Of a stretch of DNA of 64,000 bases, positions 25,937-39,385 are shown one piece after another. Both the position numbers and the translations under genes were made by a program. Numbering within the stretch: the first letter of the stretch is position 1; every line of letters begins with the position of its first letter. The notes beneath the pieces are model-generated. The model was given only the letters and a program-made list of their open reading frames with translations. It did not search any database and was not told where the DNA came from. This stretch comes from Zychaea mexicana (taxonomy: Eukaryota; Mucoromycota; Mucoromycetes; Mucorales; Lichtheimiaceae), in assembly GCF_025766255.1 (NCBI RefSeq), contig NW_026516720.1:124001-188000 (forward strand), given 5' to 3'.

Positions 25937-28900
25937 TCATGCCTTGGCCTGAAGCCTTTTGATTTCTTCAGGTGTAAACTTTAGCATCATTGTCAAAACG
26001 GGAATAAGTTGTGCCTAAGTAGTGATAGATATATAGGAGCTTTAGTTACCACATGGAAAAAACCACACTCAGAACAACTCATGGATTAACACACAAAAGT
26101 GGTAAACTTACTCTAGTTGATCTGGTTTCAAGGAACTTTAAAACGACATTTCGCAGATATTCAAGGTTCACTTGCTCTTCTTTAGATCGTGGCGGTGAAG
26201 GTGGATGTAAGGTGGGCGGTGATGAGGAGGAGGATGGTTGGCGCTGGTGTTGCTGATGCTGCTGCTGCTGCTCAGTGTTGTTTGGAGTGATGGGTGATTG
26301 AGGTCGGGGCGATGATGACGTTGGGGATGCTGCTGCGCTAGCGGTTGCCTTTGACAACTTGCGGATTTCATCCTTAAGCGTCTTGTTGAGTGTTTTCAAA
26401 TGACCCTCGCGAACCTTGATATTCTCGAGTTCTCGGTTTTGATTCTGCTTGATCTTTTCGGCTTCATTTTGTGCTTCTTGTACTTCAGTCTGCAGATAAT
26501 CGAAAGGATCATAAAGTCAGTAAGCTGAGAGGCGTACCTTGAAGAGTATATTCAGTGGGGACGCTTACCATTGTCGACTTGAGCTTCTGTACTTCCTCCT
26601 CGCTCTTGTTGAGATCACTTTCCAGCTCGTCTATCCGCTGCAATAGAACCTCCTTGTCATTCTCCAAAACGTCAACGTCTTTGGACTTTTCTTGGGATTC
26701 TTCACGTAGTGACTTGATCTGTCCTTCTAACTCTTGGATCTGTTGCTGCAAATCATCAATCTGCGTCTGCTTCTCCTTGACCGCGTCTTGAGCATCTTGG
26801 GCCTTTGCTGATGCCTGCTCCAGATCCTGGACCATCGCCTGTCGCTCCTTTTGGGTTTTGATCTTGTGAGCATCAAACTCACGTTGGGTCTCCTCTACCA
26901 TGCGCTGATACTCCTCGAGCGCAGTGAGTCTCTCGTTTGCCTCTTCCACTTGCCGTTCGCTCTCCTTGAGTCGATGCTGGAGATCCTCAGCCATGCTCTG
27001 TGAGCTTTCAAACTCGGCCTGTTTGATTTGCAGCTCGTCAAACATACGATTCTTGTCCTCGACAGCCTCCTTGCGCTCCTTTTGCAATATCTTGATTTCC
27101 GATTCGGTCGAATGGAGCTTGCCGTTGAGTCGACTGATTTCCGCTTTGAGCTCGCCTTCTTCCTCGTTGATCTGTTTTTTGAGCGACTCGAGCTCCTCCA
27201 CAGCTTCTGTCTTTTCCTTTTCGAGTTTGAGGATTTGTTTCTTGGACTTGTTTAACACGGACACGTATTTCTTGGTCTTCTCTTCCAACTCGTTCTGTGT
27301 CGCCCGCATCGTCTCGATTTCCTTTCGCGTGCTGTCCATCTCAACGTCGCGTTCGTTCAGCATTTCTTTAGCCACCTTGACCGACTCGTTCGCATCCCGT
27401 AGCTTGTTGTTGAGCGTTTTGATCTGTGTCTGGGAATCTGACAGCTGCTTGAGTGCTTCGTCCCTTTCTCCTTCATATTCAACAATGCTTTTCTTCACCG
27501 CCTCAACCTCGTTCGTCTTTTCATTCACTTGCTTGGTCGATTCCTCCAACTCTTGCTTTACTTTTCCGAGCTCTGCAGCACCCTCGCCACATTCCTTCAA
27601 ATCGTTTTCGAGTTGGGTTACTGTTGCCTCGGCCGTTTCTGCACGTTCAGTAATTGACTTTATTTGTTCCTTGAGCTTTTCAATTTCGTCGGTGGCATTT
27701 GTATGCTCCTTTGCATCATCTTCGAGCTTCGCGATTGTTGCTTCTGCTGTTTCTGCTCGTTCAACGGCGCTCTTGATTTGCTCCTTCAACTGCTCCACTT
27801 TTTTGCCGCTCTCCCCATGCTCCTTCAGGTCGGTTTCAAGCTGAGCGACCGTTTTTTCTGCTTCCTCTGCACGTTCGACTGCTGTTTTGATTTCGTCCTT
27901 GAGCTTATTGAGTTCGTCGATACTGTTGCCATGTTTCTTCAAGTCGCTTTCAAGTTTCGCGATAGTCGCCTCGGCTGTCTCTGCTCGTTCGACTGTCGCT
28001 TTCATTTCGTCTTTGATCTTGTTGAGTTCGTCGGTACTGTTGACATGTGCTCTAACTTCGTTTCTGAGATCCTCGATAGTCGCTTCAGCTGTTTCTGCTC
28101 GTTCGACTGCTGATTCGAGTTCTTTGGTCGTGCTTTCATGCTCCTTGGCAGCTTTTTCGAGTTTAGTGATAGTTGCTTCAGCTGCTTCTGCTCGTTCCAC
28201 TGCAATCTTAACCTCTTCTTTAACTTTATCGACGTGGTCGTTGATGCTGTTGGATTGATCGTTGAGGTCGCTTTCTAGTTTTTGGATAGTCGCTTCGGCT
28301 GTCTCTGCACGTTCGTTTGCTGATTTAATCTGCTCGTTTAGCTTTTCCGTTTCGACGTTGGAGTCTTGAGCACGCTCCTTGGCCTCGTTCTCTAGTTTTG
28401 CCACGGCTGCTTCGGCTTTCTCGGCACGTTCAGTTACTGTCTCGATATCTTTTTCCAATTTTTCAACCTTGTCTGCCGCCTTACTATCCTCCTGCGCAGT
28501 CCTCAACTCGTTCTTTAACTTTTCAATGGTTGTTTTGGTTGCACCGTTCAGCTTCTTCATTTCCTTTTGCAATTTTTGGTTTGCGTCTTCTCGTTCCAGC
28601 AGTTTGTTGTTTGCTGCTTCGACTTGCTCTTTAACTGCCTGAAGCTCGTCTTCCAACTGCTTTGTACGTTTTTTCACGGCTTGCTCTTGCTGTTTCTTTT
28701 GTCCGTTGCTATTATTGCCGTCGTTGTTGTTTTTCTTCTTTTTCAACATTGTTATATCAGTGTTGGCCTTTTCAAGCTGTTGAGTCAACTCGTCCACGCG
28801 TGTTGCCTGTTGTTGCAATAGCTTTTCAGCATCATCGGCCTTGTTCATGAAATGCAAAAGGCTTTTTTTGGACTCTTCTTTTTCAAGCAGAAGCTCTTCA

Positions 28901-29097
28901 ACTTGATTTTTAAGCGATGCCACGCCATTGTTGGAGGCCATCTCCTCCTTTTCCTCCGAGATCGTCTTGATTTTGTCAACAAGACCACGCATGATGCCGC
29001 GTTCGTGCTCCATCTCCTTTTCGCGCGAATCGATCGCTTCTTGGAGCTCTTTCTTTAGCCGTGTAATTTCCTCCTCTTGTGGACTATGCTCGGACAT
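25937..29097 (-). CDS. GRIP-domain golgin, long coiled-coil Golgi tether
   Basis: Three exons (29097-26569, 26489-26112, 26014-25937) give 994 aa. Almost all of it is predicted coiled coil, with heptads rich in Glu, Lys and Leu. The C-terminus, after a Ser/Pro/Gln-rich linker, is a GRIP domain: EEQVNLEYLRNVVLKFLE...AQLIPVLTMMLKFTPEEIKR, with the conserved aromatic (NLEY) that contacts Arl1-GTP. GRIP golgins (yeast Imh1 type) are recruited to the trans-Golgi by Arl1 and capture endosome-derived vesicles. The central coiled coil is internally repetitive (about residues 210-520). It lies 0.64 kb downstream of PDS5 on the same strand. Confidence 0.93.
27580..28470 (-). repeat. Intragenic coiled-coil repeat (ERAETAEATI units)
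   Basis: Within the golgin, units of the form ERAETAEATIxKLExDxKEH recur about eight times, most often every 35-42 residues, with intervening KLKEQIKSA-type segments. DNA copies differ at many synonymous sites, so the repeat expanded long ago rather than recently. Repeat number probably sets tether length; that is inference. Confidence 0.85.
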
Positions 29098-29737
29098 GGT
29101 GCATCATATGATTTATATCAGAGAAAAGAAATAAGAGAATAGATAATCCGGACTGAGTCACGAGTATGGGATGAAAAACGAGTCGGGACACGCGCTCTCT
29201 TTTTGCGGGATTAATCCCATTCTCTATTGTTCTATTTCGTCGCTGACACTTTTTCCCCACCTCCAGCTATACCTTTTCTTTGTTCAATGCTATGATCAAA
29301 TTTTGTTGTAGTTAATATTCTGCAAGAGTTTGTTAAAGTTGAGGTTTTGGTAGGGATGATCAGCATGGGGCCCCCTTGGCTTTTAAATATCCTCTTCTTG
29401 TCAGCCGCTGGCCTAGACCCCCTGGATTCAGTGGCTATTAAGGTAAGGTAGAATTTTGATACTTTATGCCAGGCTCCGCTAATCGTTTTGAGTAGGCAGT
29501 TTGTTGTAACGGACAAAGCCTATTTGATTATAGTCAATCTTCTGCATACTGTATACGCATTTATCATAGCAATGAGCATAGTAGTAGTAGTAGTAGTATT
29601 ATGCGATTTGAATACTTAAACAATAATGCGCAAATATGAATTTCATTATTTTTATATAAGATTGAAAAGGATGTTTGGGAGCTGGTGTATGTGTGTATAT
29701 GTATGTGACGAGAGAGAAAGATGAACCTTGCGACTGA
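29098..29737. other. Intergenic region between PDS5 and golgin
   Basis: A same-strand spacer holding the PDS5 3' end and golgin promoter. There is a (TAG)n-like microsatellite at about 29579-29598. Nothing coding is recognised. Confidence 0.5.
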
Positions 29738-32700
29738 CTAATTGGTACGGTTTCGTTTGCTTGAACTTGTTGATGCTGCAGAGTTTCGCTTCTCTCCTTT
29801 TCGGTGTGGATGATGATTTTCTTCCAACCAATTTAAGAAAGGTGCTGGCAGGTACGATTTCTTCAAAGTCTTTAAACAGCACGATGGCAATTGAGTTATT
29901 TCTGCTATCATCAGTTCTACACCCTCCTCCCCCCCCCTGTCGGTTTACACTTTACCTCTGTTTGCACTGCACCCGATGGGAGAGAGCGATATAATTTTGA
30001 CTGTAATCGGATCCGGGTTGGATAGACGTTCAAGGGCCATGAAGCGTCTTCACATTTACGTTTGATCAACAAGCTAGCAAGGTCGCTAAGAACATAGGAA
30101 TTCTAAAGAAGAATTGGTAAAGTTGTCATTTAACTTATTTTTTCAAGTAAAAGAAAAACTTGCACTCGTGAGGGATCTTTTTCTTTTGCATACCTGACTC
30201 AATTCATTTGAGACCATGTCTTTAGACGATTTGACTTTCTGTGCAACATGGTACAAGAAGGATACATTGTCCGGCGTGGCGACACAGCTCAAGTAAAATT
30301 CAAAGTATTGAGTGAAAACAATCAGATCCTCTGTTGCAACCGTAAAGTCAGGATGGTGGGCCAAGGTGTGTAAAAGCTGTACAAAGGATGTTTCCATAGC
30401 AACTGAATCTATTGGTTTATAATTTAACAAGCATTCGTGATTTACTCATTTCAATTTTCTGCTAGTAGCTTACTGTCATATTGCTTGAGGGATCGTTTTT
30501 GAATAAAATACTTGACCTAGAAGTAGAGAAAACGTCCAAGATAGGGTCAATAAAGAGATTATGTATTAGAAACGAGAATAACTCCAAAGATTTTTACTCA
30601 CTTGTTTTAACAACTCTTCTTCAGGCTCGTGTGCGCTTAAGAAGAGAACCGATAAATATCGCATATGCACTTGGTTCATTGGAATACCCTTCATCAACGT
30701 TTCAGCAAAGCCATATCGTACTTGATAACACGTATCCTATTTCCAAAATAATACAATTAGAGAAAGGGAATCGCATGCTATGAGGACAAGGGAGAAAACT
30801 GAGTCAATAGTTTAATACCTGAATTGTTAGCGCCAAATGTTCGAATTGCGAAACGGATAGCTGGTTTTGATACGCCGGCTTATGTGTTAACTTGACCATG
30901 GATTGTGCTGCTGCCAATCGAAGATGTGATGACTCGGGTGCGCTTTGGTTTTTGCCGATTGCCATTTCGCACGTTGTGTCCAAAAGATTCCACAGTAAAT
31001 TAAATACTCGTTCAACGAGCATATCGTCAGTGCCGAATTGTACAGATGATAACAGATAGTTTACAAGCAATTGCAGACCAGCAAGCTATACATACATATC
31101 CAGACATACATGCACACATAAAATCAATGGTTAGAAAGAGAGAGCTTGTTCGTATTTGACACACATTCGATGTACTACTTTAGCCATACCTTTGCTTTTG
31201 ACAATTCTTTCAAATCCTCGTATGCTATCCATTCACGAACGACGTCATCATCGGTCTATACAACAGGTTTATATATATATGAATCGTATTTGAGTACGCC
31301 AAAGCAGCAAGAACCAATGCAACAATTAGGTATATTACTTACAGCACTGTCATTTTCTGCTTCAGTTGAGGTCCCCATCAAATGATGCTCGATGAAATCC
31401 GCAAGCGCTTGGATATGGGTTCCGACACGCTCTGGTACGTAGAGAGCGAATTCGGCGATACTTGCAAGCTTGAGGTATAATGATGGATCTTTGACCGATA
31501 CGTTATTGAGAGCGCTCTGTAATATGTTTTTCGTAAGTAAAATCAAATTAACCCACTACGCTTTAATTCGCTGAAAAGAAAAAAGAAGAAAGTAGCAACA
31601 AACGAACCTCTATCACGTCATCGCAAATATCAAAAGCATACATGTTGCTCAATACAATCGAGGCGTTTCTCGCCTGTGCGAGATCTCCCTGCGTAATAAA
31701 CGACGCTAGCTTATCCAATATATCGCTAATAACAAAAACGATCTAGTCAGTCTATCATGGAATTGAAAAAGAGAAAACAATTGATCGGTTTTTTATCCTT
31801 ACTTGTCATGTACGTTCACGGTCACCTTACTCTTACTAATTTGTGCCAAGAGTTCAAGAGCATTGTTGACTAGATGTTGGACGATAAACGAAAATAAGTT
31901 AGACTATTTATGAGACTTTGGAAAAGTATATAAAGTCTTTTTTTTTTTGCATGTGTACAAACCCAGCGATGTATTTGTATCAGTGATACCACGGATCAGT
32001 TCATAGACATGATCTTCGTACATGGTAGGGAAAGAAGTTGCCATTTCCTAGAATGAAGGTTAACATATATTGAATTTAATATATATACATATTCTAAAAA
32101 GACGAGAGCCTAGCCTTTACGTTCAAACAGTTCCTTCTATATTACCTTTAGCAGTTCCTGAGCAACAGTAGCATTGGGATTTTCTGTAGCTCTGCGTCTC
32201 AGCCTAGTTGGCTCCAACATTTTCAGCAAATGTGGGGTAATATTCTTATTGATGATGATCGGGCATGCTCGGACCAAGAGTGGCTCCAGAGTTTCATATG
32301 AGCCTGGCAACAGATCTGAAAGCTTTTCTTCGAGCGAATTCTGCAAAAAGAAAGAAAAGTATTAGATCGATTTGCTCTCTAAGCAATATATAAACTCTCT
32401 AATATTAAGCCAACCTTAGCCTCTACAATTTGCTTGTATTCAGTGTTTGGATCAGTAGCAGTTTCCAAAAGTTCCAACAAGGTCTTGTTATCAGCTTGAA
32501 CTTCAGCGAATCTTTTTAAGGCACTTGATAATCTTGCAGGTTCGGCAAAAGATGCTGTTTGATATCCAAAAAAAAACAATCCATTAGATGTTAGTCTTCC
32601 GTCATTGCTCAAGCTGTTTTGCAAAAGGAAACCCAAATCTTGGATGCGGAACAAACCTGCTATATGTTTTACAATTGCTTCCAATTTTTGGCTTGCGTCG

Positions 32701-35448
32701 GATTCTCCTTGTTCTTCATCCACATCCATTTGTTCCTCCTAACCACACGGGTGTCAGAGATAAGCGTTTTGAGTATTAGAAACTTTCAGGCGGGCGTATT
32801 TTCGCTAATACTTACAGTTGGTTCGCATGCCTTGATGAAACGTTGAATACCAGCAATACAACTAATTCAACACTAGGGTTAGCGTTGGCTTTTTCGTAGT
32901 GATTTTCTCTTTGTTTTGACAGGCTTTCCCTGTCTTTTTTTTTATACAAAACATACCCTCTTTGCTTGTGAATCAAAGCCCGGAATGCGTTTTTGGTCCG
33001 TGGCTCAAAGGATTTGATGACAAACACCAAACGTTCTGTTCGTTCCTTATCATCTTCATTATATGGGAACAGGTATTGGTTTACGGTGCTTTCCAAAGTA
33101 GCGCTGTGTACGTGTGATATAAACATATAAGCATTTTGCAACCAACGAACTTCAAAATAAGGGAAAACCAAGAACTTACGTTGCAGAGGGATCATCCGTA
33201 TACATTATTTTGAGCAAAGCATCCGGAATCCATCCAAGCTTCTCTTTGACTTGCGCATTCTCGTCACTAGCGTCATATGTAGGTTATTTGAAGTTTTAGC
33301 TTTATGAAAAAAAAAATACAATTCGCTAGCTGTACTTACATTTGAGGATAAGCAGCTTCATAAATTTTGCCAAGTGCAGCCATAGCTTCTTTTCTTACAG
33401 AGCTCTACATAATGTTAACGGTGAGTATGATACCTCCAGAGCCATGATAGTCACTAATTCTTTCTCTCCTTTACTTATCCGATAGTAAGTACCTTTTTAT
33501 CCTTGGATCGCTCAGCAACAAGCTCTAGTACAGTCTTGTCTAGATCGCGAATAACATGGGTATTTTCAAGCTCGCTAATCACTCTGCATGCTGTTGCTCG
33601 TACTTTTTCATCTGGATCAATGATTTTTTCTTTGAAACAATCTATGAATATTATAAGAAATCATTTTGATTAATAACGCTCGCCTGTTTCCATTATCTTT
33701 CTTCTATATAAAAGTAATTTTTTTACTGCGTTGTTACCATGTAATTCAGATTTGACTTGGGTATGATTTTGATAGATTGCTTTGCACTTCTCGAGCCATT
33801 TTACTCGAAGCTGTACCGACTTGTCATTACGTCTGTACGGAAATAGTCAACAATCAGAGAGGATTATTTCAGTATATATGTTCTCCCAAATTTTTCTCTT
33901 CCTCCTAAGATGGATCCTGTACTCTTTTCACCGTTTTAGAAAATCAAGGAAATATCATTACCTTCCAACCCAGGTTTTCCAAATACTAGGATACCGTTGA
34001 AACATTGTCGAGTTTGGCTCTGCAAACATATCACCAATTGTCTCTGTGGCCATGCAACGTACTTTATAATCGTCCACCTTCATTTCCTCTTCCAACTGGG
34101 GTAATACGTTAAGTAGCAAGTTGGGTACTACCGCGTGAACACGCTGGATAATCTCATGTGCCTTTTGCAATTCTTCTGTGTCTTCTTCAGATCCATCACT
34201 ATGGCTCATTGCAATCAAGGCATCCGAAAAGTACTAAATATTCCCAAGAAAAAAGAGTAATTGTTGTAGTTACAAAACAAAGCAAAAGATCTTATTCCCC
34301 CCCCTTACAACTTTTTCTTATATTACCTGGCACACGCGACGCTGGAGTGTATCAAAGCATGCATTACAAGCTTCGAAAGTCATGATGTAGCATGGATCGT
34401 CCTTGCTCTAGGTACATGTATAGCATTAGTTTCTTGAACTAATTTTTATAACTCCCCTTCCATCTAACAGCTAATGTCAGTTTTTTACCTTTTTGAACTG
34501 TTCCAAGAGTAGAGCGAGAGTTTCGTCCGACAACGCACCGACGTCTTCAATGAGCTGCACCATGAGATCGATCATGCACACTTGAATGTTTCTAGGCATA
34601 TCTGATCTATATGTAACAAAGCACAAAGATGTTGTTTTAATAATACGATAGATTACCCTATACGAAACATCCTCTCCATTCCGTCTTTCCGCATCTGACA
34701 ACAGCTTCAACGATCGATATATATACCTGATAGTAGAAAAGAAACATTCGAAGAAATCGGATGACAGTTGCTGCGCATTGTCGAGATCGGCGACAATCAA
34801 TATACTCTTCACGGTGGAAAGACTTTCCAATAGATAGAAATAAAGCGGGAACTGAGGATGATCCTGCGACTGTTTGAGCTGACTGAGTTGAGACAAGAAG
34901 AGTTGAAAGATGCTCTAATATATGTGCCAAAAAAAAAAAAAAGTTTCAAATGGATACCATTAATGCGAAAATCATTTTTTTTGTTAGTGCTTTATACAAA
35001 AAAAAAAGCATAGAGAGCAACAAGCTTTTACGTTGGTTTCCTTGTCCGAGAATGGTGCTTCGGGCGCATACAATCGTAGCATGTCAGCCAAGCAGGTTGC
35101 TGCGTATGCTTTTACTGTACCCGACGCATGCTTGAGGATTTTCGAGTTGACGAGTTCTTTTGCTGTGGCATCAAGAGATTCTTTAACGATTTCGTGTTGT
35201 CCAAATGCGTTCAGTTCTTCATGGAGTGTCTATTATACAATAAAAAAAAAAGAAAGAGGTCAGTTTTATTATCAGGTACATTGTGTCCCAGTAATGTTTT
35301 CCATATAAACGCCAGCAGGAAGAAGGTTTTTTGGTACTTTTAGACGAGACGTTAATTCTTTGGCATCAATGGACTTTGCAACCAATCTTGATTTGAACTT
35401 CAGAGGCTTTTGCTCCACTTGTTGTTGTGGCTCGTCTACATCCATCAT
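29738..35448 (-). CDS. PDS5: Sister-chromatid cohesion protein PDS5
   Basis: Twenty-six exons run from the ATG at 35448 to the TAG at 29740-29738 and total about 1,149 aa. The first exons are 35448-35311, 35229-35032, 34914-34727 and 34606-34489; the last are 30736-30602, 30516-30474, 30408-30194, 30102-29956 and 29869-29738. Diagnostic Pds5 blocks: TLHEELNAFGQ...LVNSKILKH, AYAATCLADMLRLYAPEAPFS, YFYLLESLSTVKSILIVADL, KVRATACRVISELENT, METSFVQLLHTLAHHPDF, EFYLSCVATPDNVSFLYHVAQKVK, YVLSDLASLLIK and LKKSYLPAPFLNWLEEN. Pds5 is a HEAT-repeat protein that binds the cohesin kleisin with Wapl and controls both maintenance and release of sister cohesion. The last exon ends in a short basic tail. Several exons are under 70 nt, so automatic prediction may be poor here. 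Confidence 0.93.
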
Positions 35449-38182
35449 TTTGTAAAGAAAGATTTAGAGTAGAAAGGGGGAAAAAAAATAGAGGCAGCTG
35501 TAGTTTCGCGTAAAGCTCCTTCCTCTTTTTCTTTTTAAAACACTCGCGCGACGCGCCAAAAAGCGCGAAATTGGTAACATCGGACTTTTTTTTTTTGGCT
35601 GGCCCTGTCAAATGTCAGCTTGTGCAATAGTCTGGATGGGACCATACTGTACACTGCATCCATACTATCTGGGGAAACCCTCTAGTATGTGGCAGCGGGT
35701 GGAGAAAGAATGCATCGTCAAAATCACTTCTTTTCTACCAGTATAAGCTGCGGCATGTATTAAAATTTCCTTAATGTCACAGTAACTGCTTTACTAATAT
35801 ACACACGCACACTCAGCGAACATCATGCATGTCGATATAGTACTGCTCTATCTGTCGAATTATATGACGGGATACAGCTGCTATCTTAATCAACGGGAGA
35901 CTCGTGGACGGATCCCATTGGGATAACAATTTTTCTATGAGGATGTTAAAACAATCGTATTCAAAACGTTGCCACTGATACTTTGCGACACTTGAACTTT
36001 TTTCCCTATTTCAAGGTCCAAAAAAGCTAAACCCGTACTTTTTATTACAGATACAAAAAATGTGACAGCTCCTTCAGAGCGAACTAACCAGCGATGGCGC
36101 TCCAAGCCTACCATGACAAGCAAAATCCTAAAGAAGAACTTGTTCTCCTGAATGCAAGAGACGTTCTGCTGGGGTACAACGCATATCTCTTGAGAGCTTG
36201 CTAATCATCTAGAGACATATCTATTCCTTGTCTTGCTTTGTCAAGACGGCAAAAAAATCTGTAGCAGTGGGTGCATGGTGCATAAAAGTTCGAGCGCGGC
36301 TTCATCAAGCTATGACAATAGCCTTTACCATTGTTAACGTATAAATAACCAGAATAAAAAAAAACGAGCTCGTTTACGAATCGATCATCAAGCTAACTAT
36401 ACAAAAGTTCCAGAGAAAATCCAACAAAAATTAAGCTCTCAAGTAGAGCATACTATGCCAAAAACCAAGATCAGGGCTCGTCATTCATGCCGAAAACAAG
36501 AACATGCTTTAAGCAGTTTTATAAAAGTACAGTATGTAAGTCAAACACTATTTTGGAGGAAGAAAAAAGTCAAAAGATCACGGATAAAGAAAAAGTAACA
36601 GCACGATACGACACGTGAATCTAATACAAAGAGTGAGTTACCTGACGAGCAAGAATCATGCAACACGAGCTAGCATCAAAGTAACGGCAGCTTCAGCACC
36701 AAAGTGCCGGGACGGAACTCCAAAAAAGAAAAAAGATGAAGGGGTGATCATTACTCTGGACGAGAACTTTAGTAAAGTGCAGCAACAAGTTATGTAGATC
36801 AATTTAGAATAGTAATATATAGTCCTGCTAAAACACGCACGATTAGAAATGAATGAAGCAATTTAAAATAATCCCTTCCTTGGCAAACGTTTGATATCGT
36901 GTAAACAGCCGTCTTTGCGTACGTGCTACAATTCTACAAAATTAAGAAAGTTGTGAGTATACATTTATGCAGTTAGTAGTTTAGTATGTAAGCCAGATTT
37001 ATTGCTTTCAATTATCCTTGGCCAGAAGCGTGTATCATATGTATGTCCGTATAAAGATACAGTAAGATATTCGTACTACTGTAGTGAGTGCAGTACGTAT
37101 GCAGTAGTAAGCTCACAAACAACACAATAACTAAGTTTGCCCTCACGTAATATGCACACAAACGTATTTTTGTGACGATCCGTTATTTCTAATTTGCCCT
37201 GCACAATACATTGGTCTTCGACAGAAATTATTTCAGGGCAACTCATATTGAAAGTGCACTGATGCATTGTGGACAGTGTTAGTCAGATAAACCTGATCAA
37301 GCTTATACATACGTTGGTGTTAATACTGCTTGCGAGCATAGTATCAAGTAATATTACATAAGCAGTACTATGCTGTACTGTATAGCTACATAGGTAATGA
37401 AAGCAAAACCTTTAAAACTGTATATCCCTTATCCTTTACAATATACGTTTCACTCTCTCATTTCCAAAAGACTTTTGGTCACCAAGACAAAGAAGCAACT
37501 TGGTTTTTAGTTCTTTCACATTGCGTTCGTCGTTGATGGCTTTTTTCATCAAGTTGTCATGTTAGTGCTTTATTTGCGAGGCAAGAACATATTCCCTATA
37601 AAAATAATTCACGTGATTTCTAACTTTTTTTTGATGGGTTCGCGTCATGCTTCTCATAGTCGGAGGAATTGGATATCTGATCTAGGTCCAAAATGGGAGG
37701 ACATCCAAAGATAATGACATGTTTTGCTAGCAGTTCATGAAACACGGTCGCCAAGAAGGCAACTGTGTTCTCTTCCTAATAAAAAGTTGTGCGCTAATGC
37801 ACACCACATAGAGTGGCTCGTGCAGGACCTGTTATGTACAAACTATTATAAGCTGCTAAGCGTATTCCCCCAGCCAACTCCCTTTTGCAAAACCTTATCA
37901 CAAAATAAATGATGCTCCTTTCGGGGATCATCGAGCCGAGGCACATCCCGTGCCAGTATGCACTTTTATATAACTTTAACTCTTTCGACTCCTGTGTGTG
38001 TGTCCCTTTCTCCTGATCCACCTTGCATATAATACAATAAACTGAAAAAAAAAAAGGTAACGCGGATCATCTTGATAGTATCATACATACAGTTTGAGTT
38101 TTATTTTTAGAACGAACACATATACAAGGTTGAAGTCAGAATGATGCTATGATTTGGTGGGAGATAAAGAGAAACAAAGAGG
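35449..38182. other. Gene-poor region of about 2.7 kb
   Basis: The PDS5 promoter lies at the left end. A plus-strand frame at 36615-36797 and minus-strand frames at 37076-37267 and 37794-38021 are short, have no splice partners and match nothing I know. A run of A-rich and TA-rich DNA spans 36.3-37.4 kb. No mobile-element ends or RNA gene were identified. Confidence 0.5.
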
Positions 38183-39385
38183 TTAGGGTGACGATACTGT
38201 TTTTAAAGTACACATGGGCTCAAATTGTTTGTGATGGTAATATCTGACATTGCACCATTCAATAACTTGTGTTTGGGTATCTAGCATCATGTTGACTGAA
38301 TAGTAGCGCAGAGGAGCGTCGCCCCACCGATTCCAATAGATCATGTCTGTCTTGTCAACCGCATCCGTGAGTTGGCGCATAGGTTTGGATCGCCAGGTGG
38401 GGACATGGACGATCTCAAAGTTGTTGTAATACATGAGCGGGAAATACTCGCTACGGTCCTGCGGCGTATCCGGGATTTCCAAGCAGTTGCGTTGCGACAT
38501 TTGTGCACAGGTGGTACCATTGGTCATACTTTGATGCTCTTGATTACGACGATACTTGTCAAAGAAAGCAAGCATACCGTTCGTGACATGACGGACATCG
38601 GTAGTGACGGCACGATAGCCGTACTTGATACCACGCTCCTTCATATAATGAAAGACATCCACGCCCACCGGCGACTGTAACATTGAATCATGATCTAGCC
38701 GCCAGAAATAGTCGAGTTGCTTGATCATGTCATGCTCAAAGATCTGTTTCCAAAAGAACCGGATCATGTTGTTGTAGCCTGGGAACGCGCGTTGATTGGT
38801 AGGGTTCAAGCCAAGATCGCTTGTAGAGATGCCCTTGGGGAACTTGGGAGGCAAATCAAAGTTGTTGATTTCGTGAAACTGGAGCTTGAGTCCCGGTGGC
38901 CACATTGTGCGATACCGTAGACGGTATTTTGTCTTGAAGGCAGGTTCATGAAAGACATAGACTGGATAGTGCGGGTAGTATTGGCTAAAGTTTTCCCAGA
39001 GTTTCCACAGCGCTTTGCTGAATTTCATCATTTCGTGATGGTTTTCTTTGAGTGGACGGTCAGTGAATTCGACTAGAAACACGATGGCGCTGTTGACTGT
39101 TGCGATGGGGACGGTGGATGTGTCGTTGGACGTGACGATGATGTTGGGCCGTGGTAGGTTGGATAAAGGATGGGTGGGGCACGCTGCTGTGTCGTTGGGT
39201 TGTGGGAGTGGCGGGTAGTCGGTGCTTTGGTAGTCTTCCATGGCCCGTATGTGTCGTGCCGCCGGGTTGTTCAAGTGCCGGTATCGTGTGTAGCCAGTGG
39301 CAATGTGTTCCCAAGTGATGATGGTGGCCAGTAGCATAGCAATGCCTGCCAGCACGAGTACGCATAGTTTTAGGCAATGCCGCAT
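38183..39385 (-). CDS. GT15 alpha-1,2-mannosyltransferase (KRE2/MNT1/KTR family)
   Basis: A single-exon frame. I start it at the ATG at 39385 (MRHCLKLCVLVLAGIAMLLAT), which gives a type II Golgi protein with a short cytosolic tail and one membrane anchor, 400 aa, the usual family length. The frame stays open to 39487, but the extra 34 residues would put an odd hydrophobic piece in front. Motifs: AIVFLVEFTDRPLKENHHEM; YPVYVFHEPAF; NNMIRFFWK; DYFWRLDHDS (nucleotide-sugar/Mn binding region); YYNNFEIVHV, containing the Glu assigned as catalytic in Kre2/Mnt1. The enzymes transfer mannose from GDP-mannose to O- and N-linked glycans in the Golgi. It has no introns, unlike most of its neighbours. Confidence 0.93.
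   Translation of the reverse strand: MRHCLKLCVLVLAGIAMLLATIITWEHIATGYTRYRHLNNPAARHIRAMEDYQSTDYPPLPQPNDTAACPTHPLSNLPRPNIIVTSNDTSTVPIATVNSAIVFLVEFTDRPLKENHHEMMKFSKALWKLWENFSQYYPHYPVYVFHEPAFKTKYRLRYRTMWPPGLKLQFHEINNFDLPPKFPKGISTSDLGLNPTNQRAFPGYNNMIRFFWKQIFEHDMIKQLDYFWRLDHDSMLQSPVGVDVFHYMKERGIKYGYRAVTTDVRHVTNGMLAFFDKYRRNQEHQSMTNGTTCAQMSQRNCLEIPDTPQDRSEYFPLMYYNNFEIVHVPTWRSKPMRQLTDAVDKTDMIYWNRWGDAPLRYYSVNMMLDTQTQVIEWCNVRYYHHKQFEPMCTLKTVSSP

Noticed and set aside
26924..28258. Several long plus-strand frames rich in Ser and Phe inside the golgin region
   Set aside because: They are antisense shadows of the Glu/Lys-rich coiled coil, caused by codon bias (GAA/GAG read as TTC/CTC).
32555..32656. Continuous reading of PDS5 exons 13-14 without an intron
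   Set aside because: The segment is a multiple of three so the frame stays open, but it has GT and CAG ends, a GACTAAC branch site and a T-rich tract, and Pds5 similarity resumes only after it.
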